DNA of 64,000 nucleotides from Saprospiraceae bacterium (GCA_016714085.1 JADJNW010000015.1:186001-250000); one strand, 5' to 3'; counted from the first letter of the stretch, positions 30,201-40,565 are shown. Translations and numbers: made by a program. Notes: a model not told the origin generated them from the sequence alone.

Positions 30201-30223
30201 TTGGCTTGAGTCTTGGTTTGTAA
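27211..30223 (+). CDS. SusC/RagA-family TonB-linked outer-membrane transporter (one frameshift)
   Basis: Outer-membrane importer that works with SusD, about 1003 aa. The order is: signal peptide (to AFAQ), carboxypeptidase-D-like regulatory domain (RTITGTITDAQSKEPLIGAN, about 28-110), TonB-box/plug (DEIVVIGYGTVKKEDATGA; VRIRGGTSVNASNEPLYVIDG; AIYGSRGANGVIIITTKKG) and a C-terminal barrel ending in the family's short aromatic tail (RAFIFGLSLGL). Frame is lost near 29160. Removing one base gives YSFGDARARYQFGNEF, the usual family sequence, so an error is likely. An aspartate-rich loop (NNEDGTVDLKDIYVDTNKDG) may bind calcium. The neighbouring GH13 gene suggests maltooligosaccharides as substrate. 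Confidence 0.92.
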
Positions 30224-30262
30224 ATGAACACTTTGTTAACTTTTTAATCAAAAGTTGATTTT

Positions 30263-31835
30263 ATGAAAAACATTATAAATATTTTATTCATATTAATACT
30301 GGTGCTAGTGTCGAGTTGTACAGACCTTGACTTACAGCCGCAAAGTAGCACTACTCCTGATGTACTTTTCCAGGATGAATCTTCTTATCGGTCTTTCATT
30401 GCAAAAGTATATGCTGGATTGGCAGTGACTGGACAACAAGGCCCTGCCGGGCAAGCGGATATTTCCAGTTTGGATGAAGGTTTTTCTAATTATCTGCGTC
30501 AATATTGGCAATTGCAAGAATTGACTACAGATGAAGCCGTGATTGGCTGGGGGGATGAAGGCTTGCCTGACTTGCATGCTCATACCTGGACTTCTGCTAA
30601 TCAATTTGTTCGGGCGATGTACTATCGCATCTTCTTCCAAGTTTCGCTTGCTAATGAGTTTTTGCGTGAATCGACAGATGATAAGCTGGATGCAAGAAAA
30701 GTAAGCGCAGCTACCCAGGAAAAAGTCAAAGCGTATCGTGCGGAGGCTCGGTTTTTGAGAGCATTGAGCTACTGGCATGCCATAGATATGCTAGGCGATG
30801 TGCCATTTTATACTGAAGAATCCAGCTTTGGTTCTGAACCACCTGCACAAGCTAGTCGGGCTACTATTTTTGAATTTATCGCTAAAGAATTGAGCGAAAT
30901 TGAAAATGAAATGTTGCCTCCTGGCACTAATGAGTACGGAAGAGCCGATCGCGCTGCTGTATGGATGTTGCAAGCAAAATTGTACTTGAATGCTGAAGTG
31001 TATACTGGTAAAGCCGAATATACTAGCTGCATCGATGCTTGTAAAAAGGTGATTAATTCTGGAGCTTATAGTCTGCAAGATACTTATAGGATGCTCTTTA
31101 TGACGGATAACAACACCTCGAATGAGCTCATTTGGGCAATTCCTTTCGATGGTAAGAGCACTCAAACCTGGGGTGGCATGACTTATTTAGTACACGCTCC
31201 GGTAGGTGGCAGCATGGTAGGATCGGATTATGGCATCAACGGTGGATGGAATGGTTTGAGAACTACTAAAGTATTAGTTGATTTATTCCCAGATGCGACT
31301 GGGCAAGTAGACGAACGGGCTATTTTCTATACAAATGGTCAATCTAAAGAAATCGATGCCATTAGCAATTTCAATGATGGCTACGCTGTTCCGAAATATA
31401 CCAATGTTTCCTCAGAAGGTGTACCTGGTGCTGATCTGGATCACCCCGATACCGATTTCCCGATTTTCCGTCTGGCAGATGCTTTTCTCATGTATGCTGA
31501 GGCAGTATTGAGAGGCGGCACAGGTGGTGATCGCGCTACTGCTGTAAGTTTGATCAATCAATTGAGAGAAAGAGCATACAATAATACCACTGGCAATATC
31601 ACAGATGCCCAATTAACATTGGATTTCATTTTGAATGAAAGAGCGCGTGAATTATACTGGGAAGGGCATCGCCGTACCGATTTGGTTCGCTTTAACCAAT
31701 TTACCGTTAACGGGATTTCCCTGGAAAGGCGGTGTGAAAGAAGGTAAGACCACTGAGGCTTATCGCAATTTGTTGCCAATTCCTGCTTCGGAAATTTTGG
31801 CGAATCCTAAATTGAATCAAAATCAAGGTTATTGA
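30263..31835 (+). CDS. SusD/RagB-family nutrient-binding lipoprotein (frameshift near C-terminus)
   Basis: Surface lipoprotein that caps the SusC barrel and binds the glycan. The lipobox ends VLVSSC (Cys19). The TPR-type helical scaffold shows KVKAYRAEARFLRALSYWHAIDMLGDVPF (about residues 155-185). The C-terminal family signature reads ILNERARELYWEGHRRTDLVRFNQF. Just after this the frame breaks (about 31715) and continues in another frame as FPWKGGVKEGKTTEAYRNLL...NPKLNQNQGY, the canonical SusD ending. Joined length is about 524 aa. It starts 40 bp after susC. Confidence 0.92.
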
Positions 31836-31871
31836 TTTTCAACATTTTAATTTAATCTAATCTTTGAAAAG

Positions 31872-33731
31872 ATGAAAAACATTATAAAAATAGGTTCTCT
31901 GTTGCTCATAGCGATTTCTATTTTTTCTTGTCGTCCGGAAGAAATAGATATTGCAGGGCTAACTGATTTTCCGCCGGGTATCTTGAGCGTAAGCCCTGCT
32001 AATAATAGCAAAGTGGTTAAGGGGGATTTTGATGTAGTTGTGAAATTTGTGGATGGTACTACTTCACCGCTTGCTAATGCTATTCTTATTCTGAAAGACC
32101 CTGCTGGAACGCAGTTGGCAAAAGCCGATCAAAACATCTCTGGTACAGCTGATTCATTAGTTATTAAAGGTTCTACCTTTAATGCTGCTAATTTGGCGAT
32201 TGCCAAGGGTTATACAATTGAGATTACAGTAACAGATGTCAATCAGAAAACTCAGACCAGTAAAGTAACTTTTGAGATATCTGCATTGCCTTTTGCCGCA
32301 AATCAAGATGAAATGTTCCTGGCAGGTAGCTTCAATGGTTGGGGTGCAGATCGTCTTACTTTGATAGCCGATAACACTTGGGAAATCAAAGGTATTTTGA
32401 TGGATGGTGGTGAGTGGAAATTGAAAAACTGCGCCGATTGGTGTAAGGATGACTGGGGTGATTCAGATGGTGATGGCATTGTAGAATTGACTACAGGTGG
32501 AGGGGCAAACTCTGCTTCCAGTCCTTCTGGCTTAGTAAACTTTACCTGGAACGATCAAACACTGCGCTACACCATTACGCCTGCGGTAATTTATGCTACC
32601 AATATTAAAAGTCTGTATTTACTCGGTTCTTTCAATAATTATGAAGGTAGCGATTACAAATTCAACCTGGTTGCTGATAATACTTGGGTCTTGGATCAGA
32701 TACAGTTGAAGCCAACCGACAAATTCAAATTCTCGGAAGGCCCATTCTTTATGGGCAGAAACTGGGGTGATAATGAACACGATGGCAAAGCTGACGAATT
32801 TGGTACGAATATTTCATTAGCTAATCTCCCATCCAATCAGGGGGAGGCTTTCTACAAGCTTACATTCAATGACAAAACGCTAGTTTACACCATCGAATTT
32901 ATTAGATTCCCTTCCATCGGTATCATCGGTTCTGCTACGCCGGGAGGCTGGGATTCTGATACCGATTTGACCGATAACGGCGATGGCACTTTTAGTTTAT
33001 TGATTTCACTGACCGACGGCGAAGCCAAATTCCGCGCGAATGATTCTTGGGATACCAACTGGGGAGCGGCGGATTTCCCTTCTGGAATTGCCACACAGAA
33101 TGGCCCGAATATTCCGGTGATTGCCGGTCTTTACAAAGTAACTTTTAATCCGGGAACCGGCGAATACAATTTCGTACCGGGCATCGGATCGGTTGGTATT
33201 AGTGGCTCGGCCACGCCGGGAGGCTGGGATTCTGACACCGATCTGGCCGATAACGGCGATGGCTCATACTCGATTGTCATCGGTTTGGGAGATGGCGAAG
33301 CCAAATTCAGGACCAACAATGCCTGGGATGACAACTGGGGCGCTGGTGATTTCCCATCTGGCATAGGTACCAAGAATGGCCCGAACATCCCGGTCACTGC
33401 CGGTATTTATGTAGTAACGTTCAACCCAAGCACAGGCGCGTATAGCTTTGCCCCGGCAAGCATTGGTATCATTGGCTCGGCCACACCAGGTGGCTGGGAT
33501 TCTGATACCAACATGACACCCAATGCTTCAGAAATTGGGGTAGTAACGTTAACCATTGACCTGGTTAACGGTGAAGCAAAATTCCGCGCCAATGATGGCT
33601 GGGGCTGGAATTGGGGAGCCGCCGACTTCCCATCGGGTACTGCCGTGGCCAACGGCCCGAATATCCCGGTAACAGCCGGCACTTATACTGTAAAATTCAA
33701 CGTGAACACTGGTGCTTATTCTTTCCAATAA
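31872..33731 (+). CDS. SusE/SusF-like starch-binding surface lipoprotein with three tandem modules
   Basis: 619 aa lipoprotein (lipobox SIFSC, Cys20). An N-terminal Ig/SusE-type domain (about 25-140) is followed by two diverged starch-binding modules (MFLAGSFNGWGADRLTLIADNTW, about 150-240; SLYLLGSFNNYEGSDYKFNLVADNTW, about 250-345). Then come three highly similar units of 90-92 residues, each opening with IGSATPGGWDSDT and containing GEAKFRAND/TNN, WG.(A/G)DFPSG and NGPNIPV. The unit starts at DNA level are 32928, 33204 and 33474 (276 and 270 bp apart). Tryptophans in GGWDSD and WNWGA could stack on glucan rings. Likely role: holding alpha-glucan at the cell surface for the GH13 enzyme and SusCD. 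Third gene of the operon, followed by a terminator. Confidence 0.85.
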   Translation: MKNIIKIGSLLLIAISIFSCRPEEIDIAGLTDFPPGILSVSPANNSKVVKGDFDVVVKFVDGTTSPLANAILILKDPAGTQLAKADQNISGTADSLVIKGSTFNAANLAIAKGYTIEITVTDVNQKTQTSKVTFEISALPFAANQDEMFLAGSFNGWGADRLTLIADNTWEIKGILMDGGEWKLKNCADWCKDDWGDSDGDGIVELTTGGGANSASSPSGLVNFTWNDQTLRYTITPAVIYATNIKSLYLLGSFNNYEGSDYKFNLVADNTWVLDQIQLKPTDKFKFSEGPFFMGRNWGDNEHDGKADEFGTNISLANLPSNQGEAFYKLTFNDKTLVYTIEFIRFPSIGIIGSATPGGWDSDTDLTDNGDGTFSLLISLTDGEAKFRANDSWDTNWGAADFPSGIATQNGPNIPVIAGLYKVTFNPGTGEYNFVPGIGSVGISGSATPGGWDSDTDLADNGDGSYSIVIGLGDGEAKFRTNNAWDDNWGAGDFPSGIGTKNGPNIPVTAGIYVVTFNPSTGAYSFAPASIGIIGSATPGGWDSDTNMTPNASEIGVVTLTIDLVNGEAKFRANDGWGWNWGAADFPSGTAVANGPNIPVTAGTYTVKFNVNTGAYSFQ

Positions 33732-33778
33732 GATACACTTGAATGATTTGCAGATATTCAGTTTCATATTTTAAAAGG

Positions 33779-33819
33779 AAGGGACTAGCCCATTTTAATG
33801 CGGTGTAGTCCCTTTTTTT
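33779..33819 (+). terminator. rho-independent terminator after SusE/F-like gene
   Basis: AAGGGACTA (33779-33787) pairs with TAGTCCCTT (33806-33814); a run of seven T overlaps the end of the stem. Confidence 0.88.
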
Positions 33820-33892
33820 AAAAGGAATGAAAGGATTATTTAGCGAGCAATTACGTTGATAATCAGGAATAAACGCTTAAAATTTTATTTGT

Positions 33893-33900
33893 TACTTTTG
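33893..33900 (+). promoter_or_regulatory. -7 promoter box candidate for the GH13 gene
   Basis: TACTTTTG fits TAnnTTTG and lies 43 bp before the start codon, after the preceding terminator. No TTTG is seen 19 bp upstream. Confidence 0.4.
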
Positions 33901-33942
33901 CTAAAGCAAACAAACATAAACCAGAAGCTTAATCGAAAATTG

Positions 33943-35802
33943 ATGGTAATGAAACTACTAAAAGCATCCCTAACGGTATTATTTTTATTATTTATTAGCA
34001 ATTTATTGGCAACAAATACCGCCGTAGAGCGCGTGGAGCCTGCATTCTGGTGGGTCGGCATGAAAAATCCACGCCTACAACCTTTAATTCATGGTAAAGA
34101 TATTGCAACATTACAACCTGTTATTACATATAAAGGCGTTCGGATAGAACAAGTAATTAAAGTTGAAAGCCCTAATTATCTTTTTATTAATTTACTATTA
34201 ACGGATAATCATAACTCAGCAAATTTTGATATTGATTTTCAAAAAGATGGAAAATCAGTCCAAAAATATAATTATCGCCTCTTAGCGCGTGAAAAAGGCT
34301 CTGCCGAACGACAGGGTTTTAATACTTCCGATGTAATGTATTTGATTACCCCTGACCGTTTTGTAAATGGCGACCCCGGCAATGATAATGTAACGGGCAT
34401 GAAAGAAAAAGCCAATCGCGCTTTTCAAGGCGGGCGGCACGGCGGCGATATTGCAGGCATGATTAATAGCTTGGACTATATCAAAGACCTTGGTTTTACT
34501 GCACTCTGGATCAATCCGGTGCTTGAAAATGATCAGCCAACTTATTCCTATCATGGTTATTCTACGACCGATTTTTATAAAGTAGATGCCCGTTTCGGGA
34601 CAAATGAAGATTATCAAAGACTAAGTCGATTGGCACAGGAAAAAGGTATTAAACTTATTATGGATATGATTGTCAATCACTGCGGCTCCGAGCATTGGTG
34701 GATGAAGGATTTGCCGACTTCGGATTGGATTAATTTTGATAATAAATTTGTAAATACGAATCATAGAAAGCCCACGATTCAAGACCCTTACACCTCGCAA
34801 TACGATTATAAAAAATTTGTAGATGGCTGGTTTGTAGAAACGATGCCCGATTTGAATCAGCGCAATCCCTTGATGGCTACTTATTTGATTCAAAATAGCA
34901 TCTGGTGGACGGAATACTTAGGATTGGCGGGCATTCGCATGGATACCTATCCTTATCCTGACAAAGATTTTATGACCGAATGGACTTGCCAGATGATGCA
35001 GGAATACCCCAATTTTAATATCGTAGGGGAGGAGTGGGTCGGCAATCCGGCGCTCGTGGCGCATTGGCAACGCGGTAAAGTAAATAAAAATGGTTACATA
35101 TCATGTTTGCCGAGTTTGATGGATTTTCCATTACAAGAATCATTGCGGCGAGCCTTGGGCAGTAATGATCCTGGTGCTTGGAATGCTTCTTATGAAATGC
35201 TGGCGATGGATTTTTTATACGCCGATCCATTTAATTTAGTTATTTTTCCTGATAATCATGATATGGATCGTTTTTACATGCAAGTAAATGAAGATTTTAA
35301 TTTATTTAAACTTGGAATCGTTTATAATCTTACCATGCGCGGCGTTCCACAATTATATTATGGTACAGAAATCTTGATGTCCAATTCTTCGCATCCTGGC
35401 GATCATGGCATCATTCGCACCGATTTTCCCGGCGGCTGGAAAGATGATGCAATAAATGCTTTTACGAATAAAGGACTGAACGACAAACAAATAGCTGCGA
35501 AAAATTTTATAAAAAAACTGGCTACCTGGCGCAAAACAGCCAATGTCATTCATCATGGAAAATTGATGCATTTTGCTCCTGAAAACGGGGTGTATGTTTA
35601 CTTTCGATATAATGATTTACAAAATATTATGATTGTGCTAAATAAAAATGAACAAAATCAAACGCTGGACTTATCAAAATTTGCCGAAATTATTAAAGAT
35701 TATAAAAAAGGCAAGGATATTATTAGCGATCAAGAATTCATACTTGATGGAAAACTAAGCATTTCCGCCAAGACACCTTTGGTGTTGGTTCTCGAAAAAT
35801 AA
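33943..35802 (+). CDS. secreted GH13 alpha-amylase-family enzyme (neopullulanase/cyclomaltodextrinase type)
   Basis: Glycoside hydrolase family 13, 619 aa. The signal peptide (MKLLKASLTVLFLLFISNLLA) makes the ATG at 33943 or 33949 the start. An N-terminal beta domain (VEPAFWWVGMKNPRLQPLIHG) of the cyclomaltodextrinase-associated kind precedes the TIM barrel. Catalytic residues, numbered from 33943, are Asp334 (GIRMDTY, nucleophile), Glu363 (VGEEW, acid/base) and Asp440 (FPDNHD). Region I is MDMIVNHCG, and HGGDIAGM precedes it. A short C-terminal domain (VYVYFRYNDLQNIMIVLNKN) closes the protein. Export plus the Sus context points to surface or periplasmic cleavage of starch, pullulan or cyclodextrins. 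It has its own promoter and terminator signals. Confidence 0.92.
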   Translation: MVMKLLKASLTVLFLLFISNLLATNTAVERVEPAFWWVGMKNPRLQPLIHGKDIATLQPVITYKGVRIEQVIKVESPNYLFINLLLTDNHNSANFDIDFQKDGKSVQKYNYRLLAREKGSAERQGFNTSDVMYLITPDRFVNGDPGNDNVTGMKEKANRAFQGGRHGGDIAGMINSLDYIKDLGFTALWINPVLENDQPTYSYHGYSTTDFYKVDARFGTNEDYQRLSRLAQEKGIKLIMDMIVNHCGSEHWWMKDLPTSDWINFDNKFVNTNHRKPTIQDPYTSQYDYKKFVDGWFVETMPDLNQRNPLMATYLIQNSIWWTEYLGLAGIRMDTYPYPDKDFMTEWTCQMMQEYPNFNIVGEEWVGNPALVAHWQRGKVNKNGYISCLPSLMDFPLQESLRRALGSNDPGAWNASYEMLAMDFLYADPFNLVIFPDNHDMDRFYMQVNEDFNLFKLGIVYNLTMRGVPQLYYGTEILMSNSSHPGDHGIIRTDFPGGWKDDAINAFTNKGLNDKQIAAKNFIKKLATWRKTANVIHHGKLMHFAPENGVYVYFRYNDLQNIMIVLNKNEQNQTLDLSKFAEIIKDYKKGKDIISDQEFILDGKLSISAKTPLVLVLEK

Positions 35803-35828
35803 ATTGTACTAAATACAATTACATTGAA

Positions 35829-35860
35829 AAAGCTCAACGGAAATGACTGTTGGGCTTTTT
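35829..35860 (+). terminator. rho-independent terminator after GH13 gene
   Basis: AAAGCTCAAC (35829-35838) and GTTGGGCTTT (35849-35858) pair with one G-T mismatch, followed by T residues. Confidence 0.85.
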
Positions 35861-35926
35861 GCTTTTTCCTGAAATCTGCTATCTTTCCTTTCGTATTATT
35901 TTCACCAAACTCTATTCAATTAAAAG

Positions 35927-38900
35927 ATGATGAAAAAATTAAATGTAATTGGATTATTATTAATCTGTAATTTTTTGATTGCTCAAAATACAGAAGTACC
36001 ACTTACCGAAGGTTTGTTTTCGAGTTTTCGCTTGCGCAATATCGGCCCAGCACTCATGTCGGGTCGTATCGCCGATATTGTCAAAGACCCTGTCAATCCT
36101 AGCACCTGGTACGTAGCTGTTGCCTCTGGAGGCGTCTGGAAAACCACGAATAATGCTACTACCTGGGAGTCCATTTTTGAGAATTATGGTTCTTACACAA
36201 CGGGCTCTTTGGCAATTGATACAAAAAATCCGAATGTAATTTGGTTGGGTACCGGCGAGAATGCAAGCCACCGCAGCGCGGGCTACGGCGATGGCGTTTA
36301 TAAAAGTTTGGACGGCGGCGCAAGCTGGTCGAATGTTGGTTTGAAAAACTCCGAGCATATTGGCAAAATCCTGATTGATCCGCGCAATTCGGATGTCGTT
36401 TATGTTGCGGCGCAAGGCCCGCTTTGGGCCGCTGGTGGTGATCGGGGTTTATTCAAAACGCTTGATGGTGGCAAAACCTGGAAAAATATCTTGAATATCA
36501 GCGAAAATACTGGTGTTACAGATATTGTTTTTGACCCTCGCAATCCTGATATTATATATGCAGCTTCTTACCAAAGGCGGCGTCACGTGGGCATTCTGGT
36601 AGCCGGTGGCCCGGAATCCGCGATTTATAAAACAACCGATGGCGGCGAAAATTGGAAAAAATTGACCAGAGGCATTCCCAGTGGTGACAAAGGGCGCATT
36701 GCTTTGGCGGTTTCGCCTCAGCAGCCGGATATTGTGTACGCTTTAATCGCGGCAGAAGAAGAGCAAAGTGGTTTCTTTCGCTCTGTAAATCAAGGAGAAA
36801 GCTGGTCAAAGCAAAACAATTACATTGTGGTTGATCCTCAATATTATGGTGAAATTTATGCGGATCCGCATCATTTTGATCGGGTTTATGCTGTCGATGT
36901 AATTATAAATGTAACCGATGATGGTGGGAAAAATTTTAGACCACTGAATACCCGAAATAAACACGTTGATAATCATGCTATTGTATTCGATCCGCTTGAT
37001 CCTGATTATTTGATGGTCGGTTGCGACGGTGGCATTTACGAAAGCTGGGATCAGGGCGATAGCTGGAAATATGTGTCCAATTTGCCAATTACACAGTTTT
37101 ATCGAGTGGGTTTGGATAATGCAATGCCTTTTTATAATGTATATGGCGGTACGCAAGATAATTCTACTTTAGGCGGTCCTTCGCGCACAACGAATGTACA
37201 CGGTATCCGCAATGAGGATTGGATAATCCCGGTTGGTGGCGACGGTTTTCAAACTCGAGTTGATCCTGAAAATCCTGATATTTTATATTCTATGTCGCAA
37301 TATGCTGGCATTGTACGCTACGACAAACGCAGCGGAGAGCGCGTAGATATTCAGCCGCAGCCTGAAATTGGTGAAGATGCATTGCGCTGGTACTGGGATG
37401 CGCCTTTGATTATCAGTCCGCATAATCCGCAACGACTTTATTTCGCTGCACAAAAATTATATCGCAGCGATGATCGCGGGAATAGCTGGACGCCCATCAG
37501 CAAAGACTTGAGCCGAGGATTGGATCGCAATCAACGGCTAGTAATGGGGCGCATTTGGCCACCCGAAGCGGTTTGGAAAAATGTATTCACTTCGCCTTAT
37601 GGGACAATTGTTTCGCTTAGCGAATCGCCTTTAAAAGATGGCTTGATTTGCATTGGCACGGATGATGGCTTGATTCAAATTACCGAAGATGGTGGTAAAT
37701 CCTGGCGAAAGATTGACAAATTTCCTGGCGTACCGGATATGGCTTATGTATCGGATGTATTTCTTTCTCAACATGATATAAATACAGTTTATGCTTTATT
37801 TAATAATTATAATGAAGGCGATTTTAAACCTTATGTTTTAAAGAGTACCGATTTGGGTAGAACTTGGACTTCGATTGCTAAAACGTTGCCCGATCGGCAT
37901 ATTACATGGACGATTGTGGAAGATCATGTGGATAAAAATTTATTATTTCTTGGTACAGAATTTGGCTTGTTTTTTTCTAATAATGGCGGTAATAATTGGA
38001 TTCCATTAAAAGGCAATGTTCCGACCGTTGCAGTTCGTGATTTGGAAATTCAAAAACGCGAAAACGATTTGGTAGCTGCGACTTTTGGGTATGGATTTCT
38101 GATTTTTGATGATTACTCGCCATTGCGCAATATTACATCCATTACACTTTCTAAAGAAGGAATATTATATCCTGTTAAAAATACCTGGATGTATTATCCT
38201 TCCTCATTAATTGGCGGTGAAAAAGGTTCGCAGGGAGATGCCTATTTTGCTGCGCCTAATCCCCCCTTATGGAGCAATATTTACTTTTTATTTAAAAAAT
38301 AATTATACAACACTCAAGCAACAGCGCAAAAATCAAGAAAGAGCGGCAGTTCGTGCTAATAAAAATATTGAATTCCCTACTTGGGAAGGGCTTAAAGCAG
38401 AAGATTTATCTGAAACGCCTTCCATTTTACTGATGATAAAAGATAGTGAAGGAAATTTAATAAGAACGATTCGAGGCGCAAACCGCGCTGGTTTTCAAAG
38501 ATTTAATTGGGATTTGCGCTATTCAGGTGGCGCTTCCAGAGGCAGGTTTGGCGGTAGTGGGCCAATGGCTGCTCCTGGGGATTATTCTGCAACATTATAT
38601 AAAATGATGGATAATGAATTGATACAATTATCAGAATCACAGCGATTTACGATTTTGCCGCTTGGCTTGACGACTTTACCGGCGCCAGATGCCCAAGTAA
38701 AATTAGAATTTTTACAAAATACTGGAAAATTACAGCGAGTTATGATGGGAACATTACAATATGTACAAAATAAATTACAAGAATTAGGAGATATTAAGAA
38801 TGCTGTAATGAACTCCAGCAATGTTGATGTAAATATTTTAAAACAAATTCAGCAGCTAGAGCTTCAATTGCAAGAGCTTCGCCTGGCAATGATTGGAGAC

Positions 38901-39161
38901 GAAACGCGCAGTAATCGTGGGGAATTTGTAGCCCCAAGTATCATGGATCGCGTTCGAGATGCGATGAGCAGTGGCAATAATTCTGCGCCAGTTACAGAAA
39001 CGCATAAGCATAATGTAGAAATTGCTAGTAAAGCTTTTGAAAATATTTACAATCAAGTAAAAAAACTTGATATAGAAGATATTGCAAAATTGCATCAATC
39101 GCTCAAAACGAATCAAATTAAATGGTCTCCAAATGGAGCTTTACCGGAATGGACTAAATAA
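35927..39161 (+). CDS. secreted BNR/Asp-box (sortilin/VPS10-like) propeller protein (one frameshift)
   Basis: About 1078 aa when joined. A signal peptide (MMKKLNVIGLLLICNFLIAQ) is followed by a long beta-propeller of BNR/Asp-box repeats, for example SLDGGASWSNV, TLDGGKTWKNI, TTDGGENWKKL, SDDRGNSWTPI and STDLGRTWTSI (to about residue 730). The rest is a C-terminal region with EGNLIRTIRGANRAGFQRFNWDLR (a FlgD/T9SS-like strand set) and a coiled-coil tail. Frame is lost in a run of six C (38261-38266); five C would give NPPYGAIFTFYLKN. Proteins of this kind are called WD40/YVTN/BNR-like glycosyl hydrolases, but no catalytic residues can be assigned. It lies downstream of the Sus-like locus under separate control. 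Confidence 0.82.
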
Positions 39162-39174
39162 AGATATAATAAAA

Positions 39175-39204
39175 AAGGGCGGAGGATTTAAATCCTCCGC
39201 CCTT
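39175..39204. repeat. 30-bp perfect palindrome (terminator-like on minus strand)
   Basis: AAGGGCGGAGGATTT (39175-39189) is followed without a loop by its exact reverse complement (39190-39204). Six A precede it, so on the minus strand it has a T-tract; on the plus strand, where the BNR gene ends, the T-tract is missing. Perfect symmetry exceeds what a terminator needs, so it may be a dispersed palindromic repeat used as an mRNA 3' stabiliser. Confidence 0.8.
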
Positions 39205-39257
39205 ACAAGAGACTGTTCAACAAAGTGTGTCAGTAAAAAAAATTGAAACGAATAGAG

Positions 39258-39371
39258 TTTATACAGAATAATTTTTTAACCGCATAGGTCGCCAAAAGGG
39301 CTTTGCGATCTTTGCGAAAAACGTTGCGTTCTCTGCGGTTTGATTTTTTACTATTAGCAATTCTGTATAAA
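39258..39371. mobile_element. MITE-like element, 114 bp, 12-bp perfect terminal inverted repeats
   Basis: TTTATACAGAAT (39258-39269) and ATTCTGTATAAA (39360-39371) are exact inverted repeats. Nested inside are AACCGCA (39278-39284) and TGCGGTT (39334-39340), enclosing tandem units of the CTTTGCGAT / CTTTGCGAA / GTTGCGTT kind. No coding capacity. The rest of the gap 39372-39550 is AT-rich with nothing recognisable. An 11-bp copy of the right end occurs alone at 46967-46977. Confidence 0.7.
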
Positions 39372-39553
39372 GTCTAATATAAAAGTGAAATTTATTCTTG
39401 AAGCAAGTACGGTCGCGCCTGAGCTAAAGATTTATAAATCATGGTTTAATATGGTAGAATACGCTCAAATAACTAAAGACAAAACAAATTATTCGGATCA
39501 AATTATAAATTTTTTCAAAGCTTAAATTGGCTCTATTTTTGGACAAAATAAGA

Positions 39554-39598
39554 TAGCAAGGATGGACAAATAACTCCACTATAAAGGTAATACCTTTG
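39554..39598 (+). promoter_or_regulatory. shared-motif promoter, copy 1
   Basis: Motif TAGCAAGGATGGACAAA (39554-39570), 20 bp, then TACCTTTG (39591-39598), a perfect TAnnTTTG box. Precedes the OMP gene at 39707. A 13-codon ORF (39630) lies between. Confidence 0.6.
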
Positions 39599-39706
39599 CC
39601 GATTGATAACAAGAATATTACTTTCTACATATGAACAAATTTATTATATCCGCATTAATTGGTTGGTTATAGGAAGCCATATTATAAATCAAGTAAATAA
39701 AAAATA

Positions 39707-40381
39707 ATGAATATCCATTTATATTTAAAAATAAAATTTTTGTTACTTATTTTATTTAGTCAAGTGCTTGTATTAGCTCAAAATAACAAAACACAAGAAA
39801 ACCAGGCAGATATTATAAATAATAGGTTTTTCGATGGCTTTTATCTCGGCGCTAATGTTGGTTCTCAGAATCTTTTCGGTGGTTCATTTGTGGACGGTGT
39901 AGATATATTAGCCCAGGAGTCCCGTTTTGTGGCAGAGCTATTCACGGGCTTTCGCAAGCAGTTTTTAAAAAATAGATTACTTGTAGGCGCAGAGTTTCAG
40001 TTTGGCTTTACAGATGGTGACTTGATGCATACCGATCTCGAAAAACAATTAGAGATTACTTATAAAAATAATACCCAAAGTGGCTTTGGTTTGACGCTGG
40101 GCGTAACACTTGGCAATCGCAAAAATATGCTTTTGTTTGCTTATGGCAATGAAACGACTCGAAAGTTTGATGTAAGTATTACCGACCGCTTCGGAACGTA
40201 CCAGCAAAAAGATGAGCAAGGAATGCTTAAATATGGTATTGGCTTAGAAATGGCTGTTTATAAGAAGATAAATATTCGGGCAACAGCTGGCGGTTTGCGG
40301 GTCGATTTTGGCAATTTAGAAACCAATATTAATGTAGAAGATAAAATGGATGTAACAATTGGGATTACTTATCAATTCTAA
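39707..40381 (+). CDS. outer-membrane beta-barrel protein, 224 aa
   Basis: A signal peptide (MNIHLYLKIKFLLLILFSQVLVLAQ) precedes an N-terminal linker rich in Asn/Gln. A small barrel of about eight amphipathic strands follows (FFDGFYLGANVGSQNLFG; FVAELFTGFRKQF; LLVGAEFQFGF), ending DVTIGITYQF with the terminal phenylalanine typical of outer-membrane insertion. No enzymatic motif. It resembles the porin-like/OmpW-type small barrels of the phylum. First unit of the motif-bearing cluster of exported proteins. Confidence 0.8.
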   Translation: MNIHLYLKIKFLLLILFSQVLVLAQNNKTQENQADIINNRFFDGFYLGANVGSQNLFGGSFVDGVDILAQESRFVAELFTGFRKQFLKNRLLVGAEFQFGFTDGDLMHTDLEKQLEITYKNNTQSGFGLTLGVTLGNRKNMLLFAYGNETTRKFDVSITDRFGTYQQKDEQGMLKYGIGLEMAVYKKINIRATAGGLRVDFGNLETNINVEDKMDVTIGITYQF

Positions 40382-40518
40382 AATTAAAATTCTATGTAAT
40401 TAAGAAGTCAGATTGAAAAATACTCCCGTTCAGTTAAGTCGGTTTATCCCATCGGGATGGCGATGCCATAGTCAAAACTGCCTACTTACTTATATTTTCA
40501 ATGCCATCTTTTTATTCT

Positions 40519-40565
40519 TAGCAAGAATTGACAAAAGTTGTGAATGTTTAATATTTTAAATTGCC
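40519..40565 (+). promoter_or_regulatory. shared-motif promoter, copy 2
   Basis: Motif TAGCAAGAATTGACAAA (40519-40535), 20 bp, then TTAAATTGCC (40556-40565), a weaker -7-like box. It lies 60 bp before the start of the first NHL-like gene. Confidence 0.55.

Noticed and set aside
32928..33731. Regular repeats that could suggest a CRISPR-like array
   Set aside because: Period of 270-276 bp, in frame, inside a coding sequence with conserved protein modules; no spacers. No CRISPR array is present in the window.
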